This document shows positions 12,366 through 22,797 of a DNA stretch of 64,000 nt, one piece after another. Position 1 is the first letter of the stretch. Each line of letters opens with the position of its first letter. The notes under the pieces are model-generated. The model made no database searches and had not been told where the DNA came from. It saw only the letters and a program-made list of their open reading frames with translations. Origin of the DNA: Cercospora beticola (lineage: Eukaryota; Ascomycota; Dothideomycetes; Mycosphaerellales; Mycosphaerellaceae); assembly GCF_033473495.1 (NCBI RefSeq), contig NC_088938.1:1178001-1242000 (forward strand). Direction: 5' to 3'. A program made the translations under genes and the position numbers.

Positions 12366-13342
12366 TTTGGTTCCCACAGTATCCATGGCGGACATTGTTA
12401 GAAATTCGTATCTGGCGCTTTAGGCTATTTGCACGAAAGATAGACTACAGAGCAAATGATAGATACAGACATATTGTCATGCAATTTTCATCGAATGCAG
12501 ATCCCAGTAAGGATTTTGGTGCCTGAGGCTCGAAAAGCGCTCGAGAAGCTTATGCTCTTGCTCTTGCCTCACAGCATCAGCTCGTTTCCCACTTCGACGC
12601 AGACATCAACAACAACAACACCATTTAGCAACTGACACCGAAGCGCAGTGGCGCAAGCGGAAACGAATTTCACGTATGTTGCGCACAAGTACTGTTCCCA
12701 TACTCCAAGTGTCTCCGTCCGAGATTATCCTCTCTTGGAACGTCCCGGCTGGACGCCGATCGCAGCGAACATGAGATCTTAACGGAGAGTGAAGGACGAC
12801 CTGCCCTTGCCGCGACGCTCGCGCCTTTTATGACTCTCTCCCTCTTCTTGGATTTGGTGGGCTGTCGAGCAGATGATAGACTGATATTGCATTCGCAAAC
12901 TGCCCAGAGTCCACGGCAGTCATCTCTTCGGCGAAAATTGTCATCTTTGACAGAGCCACCATCACCAAGCAATTTGTCAGCCAAAAAATGAACCAAAATA
13001 TGGAAGAATCTCGCAATCGAGACCTGCGAGACCGTCTCGGCCCCAACTTCCCCAGAAAGGTGCATAAGGGAGGAGATATGCACTATACAGGCTGCTTACC
13101 GATGCTTGGCGAGCAGTTAGCGTGCATGATAGTCCGACACTTCACCCACTCGGGACAACACGTGGGCGGCAGAGAGAACCGCTTGGCGTGAACGTCACCT
13201 CAACTCGGCCTTGCGTCAAGATCGGCATTCCGCATCGAATGATACATAAGCAAGGTGATGGCGACCTGTCAGTTTCTGGTCTGGGCCTTGAATTTCGAAA
13301 GAACCTATCTCTCATTTCAGAACTCTACAAAGGTGGTACAAG
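12366..13342. other. intergenic
   Basis: 977 bp holding the 3' region of the disordered-protein gene and the promoter of the DLH-like gene. A 137-codon minus-strand frame at 12670-13083 lacks coding character and is not called. Confidence 0.45.
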
Positions 13343-14314
13343 ATGAGGGGCATCTCTGCTTGGACGACGTCGACACTGCTCGCTGTAGCAGCTCTGGTTA
13401 CAGCTCATGGAGAGCCGAATTTGAAGCATGAGCACGCCGGAGATGTATTTAGGAAACTTCATCGAAAGCAATGCTATCTCGACGGCCCGGCAAGTAATGG
13501 CAGCTCGACTGGAGAGTATCGAACCGTGGATGGCGGTATGTTTCCTCAAATACCAACTATTCTTAGAGATTTAAAAGCTGACAATCATCTCCCAGTCGAC
13601 CTCTACGTCGCCCACCCACCATCCCGCCACCACAAGAAAACCAAAACAACCCCACCAGCCATAATCTACCTAACCGACATCTTCGGCGTCCAACTCCTCA
13701 ACAACCGCCTCCTAGCCGACGCCTTCTCCAAAGCCGGCTACCTCACCATAATCCCCGACCTCTTCCGCGGCGACCCCGTCCCAGCCAACGCTCTCTCAGA
13801 CCCCAACTCCAACTTCAACATCACCGAATGGCAAACCCGGCACCCCGCCTCCGAAATCGAAAGCATCATAACCTCCACCCTCCGCACCACAACCTCCGAA
13901 TACGGCATCCCCTCAACCAAAATCGGCGCCGTCGGCTATTGCTTCGGTGGAAAATATATCGCCCGCTACCTCTCCTCAAACTCAACCCGAGGAAACTTAA
14001 CCTTCGCAGCAGGTTTCACAGCTCATCCTTCCAACACTCTACCTTCCGAATGGGAAGCGATTGAAAATCCAATTAGTATCGCGTTTGGAGAATTAGATGC
14101 TTCGAGTACACCAGAGAATCGCACGAATATTGAAGGGATTTTTATCGAGGGGAATAAAACTTTTCAGACGAATTTGTATGCGGATGCGGAGCATGGGTTT
14201 GCGGTGAGGACGAATTTGACGGATCCGAAGAAGAGGTTTGCGCAGGAAAGTGCGTATTTGCAGGCGGTGAGGTGGTTTGATCAGTGGGTTAAGGAGGATG
14301 AGGATGATGAGTGA
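13343..14314 (+). CDS. secreted dienelactone-hydrolase-family protein
   Basis: Alpha/beta hydrolase of the dienelactone hydrolase family, which opens lactone or ester bonds; substrate unknown. Exons 13343-13535 and 13596-14314. The 60-bp intron (GTATGT...CCCAG) is a multiple of three without a stop, so it reads through, but removing it gives TVDG-VDLYVAHPP, the normal family start. 303 residues. A hydrophobic N-terminus (1-22, LLAVAALVTAHG) is a signal peptide, unusual for the mostly cytosolic DLH group. Catalytic triad: Cys180 in GYCFGGKY, Asp232 in FGELDAS, His264 in AEHGF. Several N-x-S/T sites fit secretion. Base composition flips inside the gene: the first two-thirds is C-rich and G-poor, the last third G-rich and C-poor. 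Confidence 0.88.
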   Translation: MRGISAWTTSTLLAVAALVTAHGEPNLKHEHAGDVFRKLHRKQCYLDGPASNGSSTGEYRTVDGGMFPQIPTILRDLKADNHLPVDLYVAHPPSRHHKKTKTTPPAIIYLTDIFGVQLLNNRLLADAFSKAGYLTIIPDLFRGDPVPANALSDPNSNFNITEWQTRHPASEIESIITSTLRTTTSEYGIPSTKIGAVGYCFGGKYIARYLSSNSTRGNLTFAAGFTAHPSNTLPSEWEAIENPISIAFGELDASSTPENRTNIEGIFIEGNKTFQTNLYADAEHGFAVRTNLTDPKKRFAQESAYLQAVRWFDQWVKEDEDDE

Positions 14315-14487
14315 ATGACGGGATGATGAATGTGTAATATTTTCGGGAGGGAAGGTGCGTTGGTGAGAGGAAGGGAGGTCTTGCCAATAAGCATTCGTTA
14401 TGAAAGCTTAGTATCTGAAGGGTATACTCATTTTATGCTCTACTGGTGCATTCAAGAGTCGCGCGTCGGTACATCGTCATGAAACTC

Positions 14488-17400
14488 TTACAGCTTGAGC
14501 TTCTCAAGGGCTGACAAGCTTTCTTCGTACAAGCGAAGTTCGCTCTCAGCATCCTTAAGCCTGCTGTTCTCCTTCTCCCGAACTTCTTTGCTCACGCCTT
14601 CGGACAAACTGCCGATCAGCTTCTCCTGCTCCTTGACAGCCTCACTGGCCTTCTGCATCTTGGGGTGAGTCTTCTTGATCTCAGTATCTGGGTCAACCTT
14701 GCCCTTGAGCTGAATGTAGACAGCTGCTGCCGCAGACACAGGGTACACAGCGGTACCAGCTGGTGCAGCGTCGCCAGCCTTGAGCACAGTAAGATCCTTC
14801 AGGTACTTGCCAGACAAGACCTTGATCGAGCTGTGCTGTGCAGATGCAGTGGATGCAGCTTCCTCGTTCAGAGGACGCACGAAGGCAGTGCCTTCCTCTT
14901 TGATGGCGTACTCGTTGAGCAGTGATCGAATACCCTTTGAGCATCCTAAAACGAGCTCGTAATCACGCTCAGACTTTGGATCGTCAAGCGCTGAGTCGTA
15001 TTGGGGATAGTCGGCGACAACAATCGAGGGCGTCTTGTCCTCTGGTCGGCGCGGCAGGCGTTGCCAGAGCTCTTCTGTAAGGAAAGGCATGATCGGGTGC
15101 ATGAGGCGCAAACCGCCCTCAAGAGCAGTGTACAAAGTCTCACGAGCACTTTGCTGCTCCTCTGGTGTGCCATCTCTGATGATACCCTTGCTGTTCTCGA
15201 TGTAGACATCGCACAGGTCGTAGAGCCAATAGCCGTGCAGAGCTTGGGTGGCTTTCGAGAACTCACGAGCCTCAAGAGCGCCGTTAACGTCTCGAGCAGC
15301 AATGGTCAGCTTGTGAAGGATCCAGCGCTCTGGCAAGCTTTCCTGCCCAGTCTTGCCCTCTGTCGCCTTAGGCGTGAAGTCCGAAGGTAGATTCATGAGC
15401 ACATATTTGGTGGCTTGGTAGATCTTGTTGCAGAAATTGCGGTAGCTGCGCATGACCTTGACATCGAAGCTGATGTCGCCACCTCCGGTAGTGTAGTTGA
15501 TCAGCGAGAACCGCAGAGCATCAGCACCACACTCGTCGATACCATCAGGAAAGGCAGACTTCTGCCACTTGGTCGCGCGCTCGATTTCCTTAGGCGCCAG
15601 GTTGCCGACCTTCAGCTTGTCTGTGAGCGCTGTGAGCGAGATGCCGTCCATGATGTCTACTGGATCAATGACATTTCCGAGCGACTTGGACATCTTTCGT
15701 CCTTCCGAGTCACGAATAAGTGAGTGGTTGTAGACCTCCTTGAAGGGCGACTTTCCAGTCATCTTAATACCGAACATGATCATGCGAGCAACCCAGAAGA
15801 AGAGGATATCCCACCCGGTCTCGAGGAAGGATGTGGGATAGAGTTTCTGGAAGTCGTCACTCTCGAGATTGGGCCAGCCGAGAGTGGAGAAAGGCCAAAG
15901 GCCGGATGAGAACCATGTGTCCAAGCAATCCGGATCGCGTTCGAGCTCGAACTTCTTGCCTGGGAACTTAGCTTCGGCCTTTTGACGCGCTTCCGCCTCA
16001 GTCTCTGCACACACCCACTTCTCGGGATCTGTGTCATACGCCGAGCCATCTTCCAGCTTGACGTAGTATGCTGGGACCTGGTGACCCCACCATAGCTGAC
16101 GTGACAAGCACCAGTCGTCAATGTTTTCCATCCATCGATAATAGGTGGCTTCAGAGTTGGCTGGTCGGAGTTTGATCTCGCCACTCTTGACGGCCTCGAT
16201 GGCGGGATCTGCGAGAGGCTTCATGTGCATCCACCATTGAGGCTTCATGATGGGCTCAATGACATCCTTCGACTTGCTGCACAATGGGATTTGCATCTTG
16301 TTGTTAGACTTGCCAACGTACAATCCGAGCTTCTCCAATTCGCTTATGATCTCGTATCGGACATCAAATCGCTTCTTGCCCTCGTATGATCCAGCGTTCG
16401 AGTTCATGGTGCCATCATCATTGAGAATGTTGATGAACTCGAGGTTGTGCTCCTTTCCACGCTTGAAATCGTTGAAGTCGTGTGCTGGCGTGATCTTGAC
16501 GGCACCGGTACCGAAGTCCTTCTCAACAGTTTCGTCTCCGAAAATGGGGAGTTTACGATCAACGAAAGGATGCTTGACAAATTTGCCAATCAGATGCTTG
16601 TAGCGCTCGTCTGTAGGATGCACAGCGACACCACTATCGCCAAGCATGGTCTCGGGACGCGTCGTTGCGACCTCAATGAACTCATCGGTGCCGTCAATGG
16701 GGTACTTGAAGTTCCAGATAGAGCCGAACTCGATCTTTTTGTCGTAACCTGGGACATCAATCTTGGTTGAGCCTTCCAATTCTTTTTGATCAACTTCCAG
16801 ATTCGAGAGTGCAGTGTTCATCTTGGTGCACCAGTTGACCAGTCGGTTCGCGCGATAGATGAGTCCTTCTTCGTGGAGATCGATGAATGTCTTTCGAACA
16901 GCTGCTGACAGGTTCTCGTCCATGGTGAAGGCTTCTCTATCCCAGTCCATCGATCCGCCAAGTCGTCTCATGACTTTGTTGATCTTCTGGTGGTACTCCT
17001 CCTTCCACTCCCAGACAGTCTCGACAAACTTTGGTCTGCCCAGATCATGTCTCGTTGTTCCATTGCGTCTGTTGTACAGCATGTTCTCGACAACGCTTTG
17101 CGTGGATATACCAGCGTGATCGCAACCTGGCACGTACAGTGCCGTCAGGCCCTTCATGCGATTCCATCGTATCAAAGCATCTTGTAGTGATGTCGCTAAT
17201 GCATGTCCTATATGCAGAGCGCCTGTTACGTTGGGAGGTGGGATGGGGATGACGAAGTAGCCAGCATCTTTCACGCTGCCATCTGCCTTGAACTGTGGCT
17301 TGTGGAAGCCTGACTTCTCCCACCAGTCATACCAGGCACTTTCGACAACAGAGGGAATGTATGCCTTGTGGTAGTCATCGTCCAATGACTTGAGGATCTT

Positions 17401-17754
17401 CTTCTCGCCCTTATTCGTCTCTTCCACGTACGGCGGCAGCTTCTCCTGCTCTTTCTTAGTCTTTTCCTTGGGTTTCGACTTTGCGGCCAGCTCAGTCTGT
17501 TTGGCCTGTTTCGCTGCAAGCTTTGCCGCCTTTTCTGCCTTTGCCTTCTCCTTGGCTAGCTCTTTCTCGGTCTTCTCTTTCTTGGGCGCGTTGGGGTCTC
17601 CGCCGTCCTTGCCCGGCGCCGACTGTCCCTTGATATCGCTGTTTGCGGCGTCGAGGATGGCAGCTTTGCTCTCAGCCGATGGAGCAGGTGGCTGTCCTGT
17701 AGCAGGACCCGTAGCCTCGCCGGTCGGGTTGTGGGAGGCGTGGTTCAACGCCAT
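14488..17754 (-). CDS. VAS1: valyl-tRNA synthetase
   Basis: Class I synthetase charging tRNA-Val for cytosolic and, in fungi, usually also mitochondrial translation. One uninterrupted frame of 1088 residues. The N-terminal 105 residues are a Lys/Ala/Glu-rich extension typical of eukaryotic ValRS. HIGH lies at 181-184 (NVTGALHIGHALA) and the KMSKSLGN loop near residue 685. A ValRS-type C-terminal coiled coil follows (KKTHPKMQKASEAVKEQEKL). The editing domain is complete in length. It converges with the DLH-like gene, 173 bp between stops. The annotated ATG gives the cytosolic form; upstream of it the same frame stays open for 46 codons and encodes a mitochondrial-type leader without an ATG (see findings). 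Confidence 0.96.
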   Translation of the reverse strand: MALNHASHNPTGEATGPATGQPPAPSAESKAAILDAANSDIKGQSAPGKDGGDPNAPKKEKTEKELAKEKAKAEKAAKLAAKQAKQTELAAKSKPKEKTKKEQEKLPPYVEETNKGEKKILKSLDDDYHKAYIPSVVESAWYDWWEKSGFHKPQFKADGSVKDAGYFVIPIPPPNVTGALHIGHALATSLQDALIRWNRMKGLTALYVPGCDHAGISTQSVVENMLYNRRNGTTRHDLGRPKFVETVWEWKEEYHQKINKVMRRLGGSMDWDREAFTMDENLSAAVRKTFIDLHEEGLIYRANRLVNWCTKMNTALSNLEVDQKELEGSTKIDVPGYDKKIEFGSIWNFKYPIDGTDEFIEVATTRPETMLGDSGVAVHPTDERYKHLIGKFVKHPFVDRKLPIFGDETVEKDFGTGAVKITPAHDFNDFKRGKEHNLEFINILNDDGTMNSNAGSYEGKKRFDVRYEIISELEKLGLYVGKSNNKMQIPLCSKSKDVIEPIMKPQWWMHMKPLADPAIEAVKSGEIKLRPANSEATYYRWMENIDDWCLSRQLWWGHQVPAYYVKLEDGSAYDTDPEKWVCAETEAEARQKAEAKFPGKKFELERDPDCLDTWFSSGLWPFSTLGWPNLESDDFQKLYPTSFLETGWDILFFWVARMIMFGIKMTGKSPFKEVYNHSLIRDSEGRKMSKSLGNVIDPVDIMDGISLTALTDKLKVGNLAPKEIERATKWQKSAFPDGIDECGADALRFSLINYTTGGGDISFDVKVMRSYRNFCNKIYQATKYVLMNLPSDFTPKATEGKTGQESLPERWILHKLTIAARDVNGALEAREFSKATQALHGYWLYDLCDVYIENSKGIIRDGTPEEQQSARETLYTALEGGLRLMHPIMPFLTEELWQRLPRRPEDKTPSIVVADYPQYDSALDDPKSERDYELVLGCSKGIRSLLNEYAIKEEGTAFVRPLNEEAASTASAQHSSIKVLSGKYLKDLTVLKAGDAAPAGTAVYPVSAAAAVYIQLKGKVDPDTEIKKTHPKMQKASEAVKEQEKLIGSLSEGVSKEVREKENSRLKDAESELRLYEESLSALEKLKL

Positions 17755-17892
17755 CTTGAAAGTTCGTCGCTGCAGTGACGGAAGTGCTGCTATGCGATAG
17801 GATGCATATAGCTGGCGCCGGAGGAGCGCTCGTGACAGTATCTTCGTCGACGTTGCGGAGAATTGGTTAGAGAATGTGGTGCGAGAAGCGGC
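17755..17892 (-). other. in-frame upstream extension of VAS1, candidate non-AUG mitochondrial leader
   Basis: Reading VAS1 upstream of its ATG, 46 codons stay open before a TGA at 17893-17895. The encoded stretch has seven Arg, two Lys and no Asp or Glu, with segments such as SRALLRRQLYASYRIAAL, a typical mitochondrial presequence. It has no ATG. Near-cognate codons are ACG (17851-17853, purine at -3), ACG (17845-17847), ATA (17839-17841) and CTG (17836-17838, A at -3). Alternatively an upstream exon supplies an ATG. Confidence 0.6.
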
Positions 17893-18139
17893 TCATCTAT
17901 AACGTTATCTTGCGCGATGAGTCTGACGCTCTGACGCGAATTGTTGACTGTGTATGAGTAGCTGGCTGGAATCACTGATCGACTCGACTCGACTCATCCT
18001 CCTTCTACACTTTCTCTGCCAAGACCGTTCAATGAGCCCAAGCTTGACAGGGATTCCCGCTCCCCCACCTTCTCCCACAACTTCACTTCGTCCTTCACTT
18101 CATCCTTCACATGATTGAGCCAGCATGTCTCCAACAGCT
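17893..18139. other. VAS1 promoter-side intergenic
   Basis: Upstream region of VAS1, T/C-rich near 18000-18110. Nothing further recognised. Confidence 0.4.
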
Positions 18140-18965
18140 GCTTGCAGCACAATTATACTTCTTCTTCCAGCTGAGCAGCATAGAAACCTTTCCGCTGTCA
18201 GAGATAGAAGCGAAGGGTCCTACATATTGCTTCCACACAAGGCAGTCGCATCTCTGTTCTCCGACAGATCTCTGCAGCACAATTTTGGCCTCAGCCATAC
18301 CAAGCAGCATTGCAATTTCAATTGAGTCAGAGAAAAGAATATACGACGTGTTCTCAGCCGGATTTTGCCGTGCAAATTTCCCTCTTCGTCACGCCCGGGA
18401 GCGGTCACTTCCGACCTTTTTCAGAGAAAGATAGCTTCTAATACAAAATGATTCTAGCTCTCTGAACGATCTCTACGTCACGTCCTAGGCCGTGATTCAG
18501 CATAGAGGCAGCGAAAGCCCCAGTCATACGGAGAAAGACGGATCTCGTGCAAATCCAGTCGCGTCTCAGTCAGATCTCTGCGGCACAATCTGGACCAGGG
18601 GTACGCAAAGTGGCAGTGGACGTCTTCATTAGTCTGGAGAAAGGCCAATTTAACGGCGATCACGTTGGTTCATCTCTGCCCTCAGACGGCTTGTGCGAGA
18701 CAGTTCTCCCTCATCATCGAGCTGAGTAGCAGAGCTCTCTCGCCATTTTTCGAGAAAGAGGCAATCCCTAGTGTTTCTCCGTCATACTCCCAAGGCTCAA
18801 CTCTTGGACGTTTCCAGGCTGAGAAGCAGAGACGCTTGTGTATCTTCAGAGAACACTGAAGCTATCACGGAAAGCACCGTCATCTCTGTTAGACTCACAC
18901 GGTATCATTCTGGATATATTGAAGCCAAGAAGCAGAGCAGCCTCTGTATCTTTGGAGAAACACCT
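18140..18965. repeat. decayed tandem repeat field, unit roughly 100 bp
   Basis: Related segments recur: TGCAGCACAATT near 18143 and 18273 and TGCGGCACAAT near 18579; CAGATCTCTGC at 18265 and 18571 (306 bp apart); and a block with an AGAAGCAGAG core then a GAGAAA element at about 18721-18760, 18818-18858 and 18921-18960 (97 and about 106 bp apart). Peptides in one frame also echo each other (KQRRLCIFRE and KQSSLCIFGE). Units are strongly diverged and broken by stops. It may be an old repetitive gene or satellite remnant. No transposon ends seen. Confidence 0.5.
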
Positions 18966-19097
18966 GAATTTCTGGAGATTGCTTGGTGAGACTCTCATTC
19001 ATTCGTGCTGTGATGTACTCTATCAACAGTTTCCGGCGCGCTGACTCTGCTCGTCGCCTGCATTCTAGTTCCGGCCATATCTGCCTTCCTGCGCACA

Positions 19098-19785
19098 CTA
19101 TTTTTGCTGCGTTGTGAGCCAGCCGCGGCTAGTGCTGCCGAGCACATATCGCCCGTGGATCTCGTTTGCATCGGATCTGTCGTAGGCGAGCGCCTGGTGT
19201 GCTTCGTATGGGTAGCGGTGGTAGCGCGGCGCAGGTGAGTCTGGCTTGGTGCCTTGGATCGTGCGGGTGTTTACTGGAGGGCGATCTGTTAGTATCCACT
19301 TACTACCACTCGAGGTCTCACTGTACTCACATGCTGGGCTATAGGTGCTGCCATCGTAGTCGGCAACAAGGCCATCAGGAAGTGGTTGTTTTTCCTGCCG
19401 CCACAAGTCAGCTCATTACCGACAATTTTCAGTACGATGCGCCTACCTCTTCAGCTGTACGCTGGCGATGTACGAATATGTTCGACCGCCAACCTGGAAA
19501 TGCGAACTCGTGCTCCTCCTCCTGCGGTCCTAGACCTTCTTGACGTGGCTCGTTGCGCGGAGCTCGCTCGTGGTGGACGTGGTAAAATGGGTGGGCCGCA
19601 GCCAGATCAACGCGATTGCCGCCACTGCTCGTGCCCTTCTCCCGACCGCTGACATCCCATCTCGAACGGAAAGGCAGGCGCTCGCCGTCGAGTGTTGTGC
19701 GGCGACGTGAGTCTTCGCCAGAGTTGCCATGCCCGCCGCCGCCGCCGTGTTTGCCGCTGCCGTCGCGAGGAGTGGAAGAGTTCAT
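19098..19785 (-). CDS. hypothetical three-exon gene, 192 residues
   Basis: Not recognised. Exons 19447-19785, 19331-19394 and 19098-19273, with introns 19395-19446 (52 bp, GTAGGC...GGCAG, branch GCTGAC) and 19274-19330 (57 bp, GTGAGT...CTCCAG, branch TACTAAC). Both introns keep phase, and the branch sites are near-perfect, which is the main support. The N-terminal half is Gly/Ser/Arg-rich and disordered (MNSSTPRDGSGKHGGGGGHG), then a short ordered-looking part (HEFAFPGWRSNIFVHRQRT), an acidic linker (VADYDGSTYSPA) and a Tyr/His-rich C-terminal region (RYHRYPYEAHQALAYDRSDA). No signal peptide or membrane segment. It could be lineage-specific. Confidence 0.6.
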
Positions 19786-20138
19786 TGCGACTTACTGGAG
19801 ATTGATACCGCCGGGGAGATGATGTATAGGTGTTTGAATGAAGTATTGCTGGGGGAGCAAGAAGTCGTGAAGTGTTCTTATATTTGAAGTGCACTTGGTT
19901 TGGTGAGTGAAAGAATTTGGAGCTAAAGCTAAAGCTTGTTCAAGCAAACAATCACAACGCCAATGCATCACTCAATGCAACGGTGGACGCCAGGTCTCAC
20001 ATCAATGGAATTGTGAGTGAATCAATGGATATTTCTGTCGATCTCTACTGACAATCATAGCAATCATGTTGGAAGCCGTTCAGAGTCGTGAAGCCGGAAC
20101 TCGTCGTTGCACCTGGAGTCCTAAGCAAACGTTTCTGC
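19786..20138. other. intergenic
   Basis: 353 bp between the small three-exon gene and the transporter stop. It contains the promoter of the former, with an imperfect AGCTAAAGCTAAAGCTTG repeat near 19921-19938. Confidence 0.4.
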
Positions 20139-21948
20139 TCAAAAGAATCGCTGCATCTTGATGCAAAGGACTACGCTCAAAATCAATGTCAGAGCGCCTC
20201 CCACGAAGACCAGAACATAGTTCTGAGCCAAAGCCCTCACAATCGCGTGAATGGCTGCTTGTCGAGTCGCCTCGTCCAGGTCGATGAGATACTGCTTGCT
20301 GGCTCCAGACACGATCTCCAATACTGGCGCGTCTGCAGGCAGTATGGCAGTCAATGCATCCTTGGCTTGGTTCAAGAAAATGGCATTGGCAATACTGAGG
20401 GTGATAGCAGGCGCTGCTAGCTGGCCCCAGGTGATGAGACCTGTTGCAGCAGGAATCAAGCTCGGATCGACGAGCATTTGGCACGCGTTGAATGGCATCT
20501 GCACGTACGCTCCAGCGCCTGAGCCAAGGATAACGGTATACCCGTAAAGTCTGGCGGTAGAGGTGGTTTCGTCCACAGTATAGAGGAGTGCTCCACCAAC
20601 GACAACCAGCACACCTCCATAGAAGAACCAGGGGATCCATTTTCCAGTTGCTGTCACCACGGCGCCGCAGAGCAATACTGTTCCGACCATTAAAAAGACT
20701 AGCGGCAGCAGACGAACACCAGCTTCCAGGGCGGTCTCGTTCTGAATGTACTGGAAATACAGCGGGATGAAATATATTGGCAGGAAGCACGCCGTAGAGG
20801 AGCAACACTCATTGATGAAGATGATCACCACTCGAAGATCCTTCATCATCTGGACCGGGAACACCACTTGGCGAGCTGCAAAGCCAGTTCCTTGCTGCAC
20901 AGCGAAGATGAGCAGCAGCGCACCAGCCACGACCCATAAAGCGATCATGGATCCAGAAGTCCATGGGAATGTCAGACCACCAAAGCAAATCGCCAGTACC
21001 AGAGAAGTGGTGCTCCCAACAAGCAGCGTCGTACCAACGAAATCGATGTTGTACAGCCGTGTCTTCCAATAAGCATTTGGCTGCGGATCCTTTGACGGGA
21101 CAAGAAAGAAATACACTGGCGCGAAGAGTCCTGCAACACAGATGTTGACGTAGAATCCCCATCGCCAGGTTGCCGAAGACTCTGCAAAGGCACCGCCAAT
21201 GATAGGACCAAGAACCGTTCCAGTACCCCTAACCAGATCGTCAATATCGAGTCTCTACACGATGAGCAGAGTTGCAGCCACTCACCAGGTAAGTGCAGGG
21301 AACGCCATGTATAGAGCGCGCTCCTTCTCAGTCGTGCTCATCGACAGCAGCGTCAACACTCCAACATACATGCCACTGCCTCCGACGCCAGTGATAGCAC
21401 GTCCAGCAATCAAAACATCGATATTTGGCGCTGCACCACAGAGCACATTACCGATTTCGAACACGACTACGCAAAGGATAAACACCCATTTGCAGTTGAA
21501 CTGTCCCAGAACTTGTCCCCTATGAATTACATTCATGTCAGCATTCAGCATGTTGACAGTATAGTTTCACTGACCATGTCAAAACCACCGCTGCAGCCCC
21601 CAAGAAGAACGCAACGGAACAGTATGCCAATTTATCGATCGATTGAAATTCTCGTACGAACGTAGCTTGGATATCCGCGGTGATCGTTCCGTCTAAGCCC
21701 CAAAGGAAGGTGGCCGAGCAGAGAGAAATGACGACGAGAACCCATTTCCAGCCATGGACGTCCCGTACTGGGACATTGGATCGTAGAGAATTGTGAGAGG
21801 GCTGAGACCTGAGAGTGGAGGACTTGTGGCCGAGCTCCTTGTGTGTTCCTGAAAGGTGCTTTTCTTCTTGAGCGGGATCGCTTGTAGCAGCGGATGAAGA
21901 AGGTGTGGTTGGGCGGAGAGGTGGTTTGGTGTCGATTGGTTGGTCCAT
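20139..21948 (-). CDS. MFS transporter, DHA2-like (14-TMS) drug/metabolite exporter
   Basis: Proton-coupled exporter of the major facilitator superfamily. Exons 21575-21948, 21286-21519 and 20139-21228; introns 21520-21574 (55 bp) and 21229-21285 (57 bp). The splices rebuild VLTWGQVLGQFNCKWVFI and LTWGTGTVLGPIIGGAFAES, both standard for the fungal 14-TMS family, including the motif-C-like GTVLGPIIGGAF. 565 residues. A Ser/Thr-rich cytosolic N-terminus (about 65 residues) precedes WKWVLVVISLCSATFLWGLD. The start is the ATG at 21946-21948; no earlier in-frame ATG was found. It lies downstream of, and in tandem with, the multicopper oxidase at 22798-24894, suggesting export of an oxidised metabolite or self-protection. 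Substrate not readable. Confidence 0.9.
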
Positions 21949-22797
21949 TGTGATTCTCCAGGTTATGTTGGGAATGGATGATGGTGGAATGGAATACAAT
22001 GGCTACTGGTATTTGGATAAATGAAGACAAGGCTGGACGTTTCTCTATAGCATCATCTCCTCGGGACGAGACGCACGATGAAGCACTTTCGAGACCCTAG
22101 GGTAGGCCCGCCGGTATGGTTTGTCGGATAGAGCATCGTCATCGAGATCATGTTCCGGCCACGGGTTCTCCTTCTCGCGTCCCTGCTTTGAGCTACGACG
22201 GCACGCAGTGTCGTCTGTGATTCAAGATCGACTTCCGTCCTGACAAAGGTCTTAGGATGAACCGGCTCGTTCGTAACTAACATGCAGTTGGGGAGAAGAG
22301 CAGCTACTCATCTGCCAAATGCATGGTAAAAGCCACCTGGTCACAAATCTGCGTACTTGTCGGAACAAGCATGGTAGCTGATACCATGAAGTCAAAAGAG
22401 ACTTCGATGTGGCGTTTCTGACTCGTATCTGTTTCAGCACTGCAGACTGCGGAGCTTAGGGTGATGCCTACACCATAAAGAATGGGCCACGAGTGGAGTT
22501 CAGAGGTTGCATGTGACGGGGCCGGGAGAGCATCCAAGATGTCGGGGCGTTGTGGAGCAAAGCAGCAATGTGTTACGAGTCATCGATGAGTATCGTCTGA
22601 GCAACTGACCACTGGCACACTGGTACACAACCGAGCTGTGACAAGAATGTTCAATGGCTCATAGAGAGTGACTAAACGACTTTCGTGATCTCAGAAGTCA
22701 CTATCTGAAACGCGAAAATCGCGATCCCAATGACAAACGCATCTCCGAGTGACTGTAGCCATCTTTCTCCCCTGGTCTTATCTCTAGATCGCTCCGA
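21949..22797. other. intergenic
   Basis: About 850 bp containing the MFS promoter and the 3' region of the oxidase. Open frames on the minus strand have no coding character. Confidence 0.45.

Noticed and set aside
12670..13083. 137-codon open frame, minus strand
   Set aside because: No family, no splice context, composition unlike the coding genes here.
21949..21999. 51-nt N-terminal extension of the MFS transporter
   Set aside because: The extended frame begins with TTG, not ATG; the ATG at 21946-21948 is the proper start.
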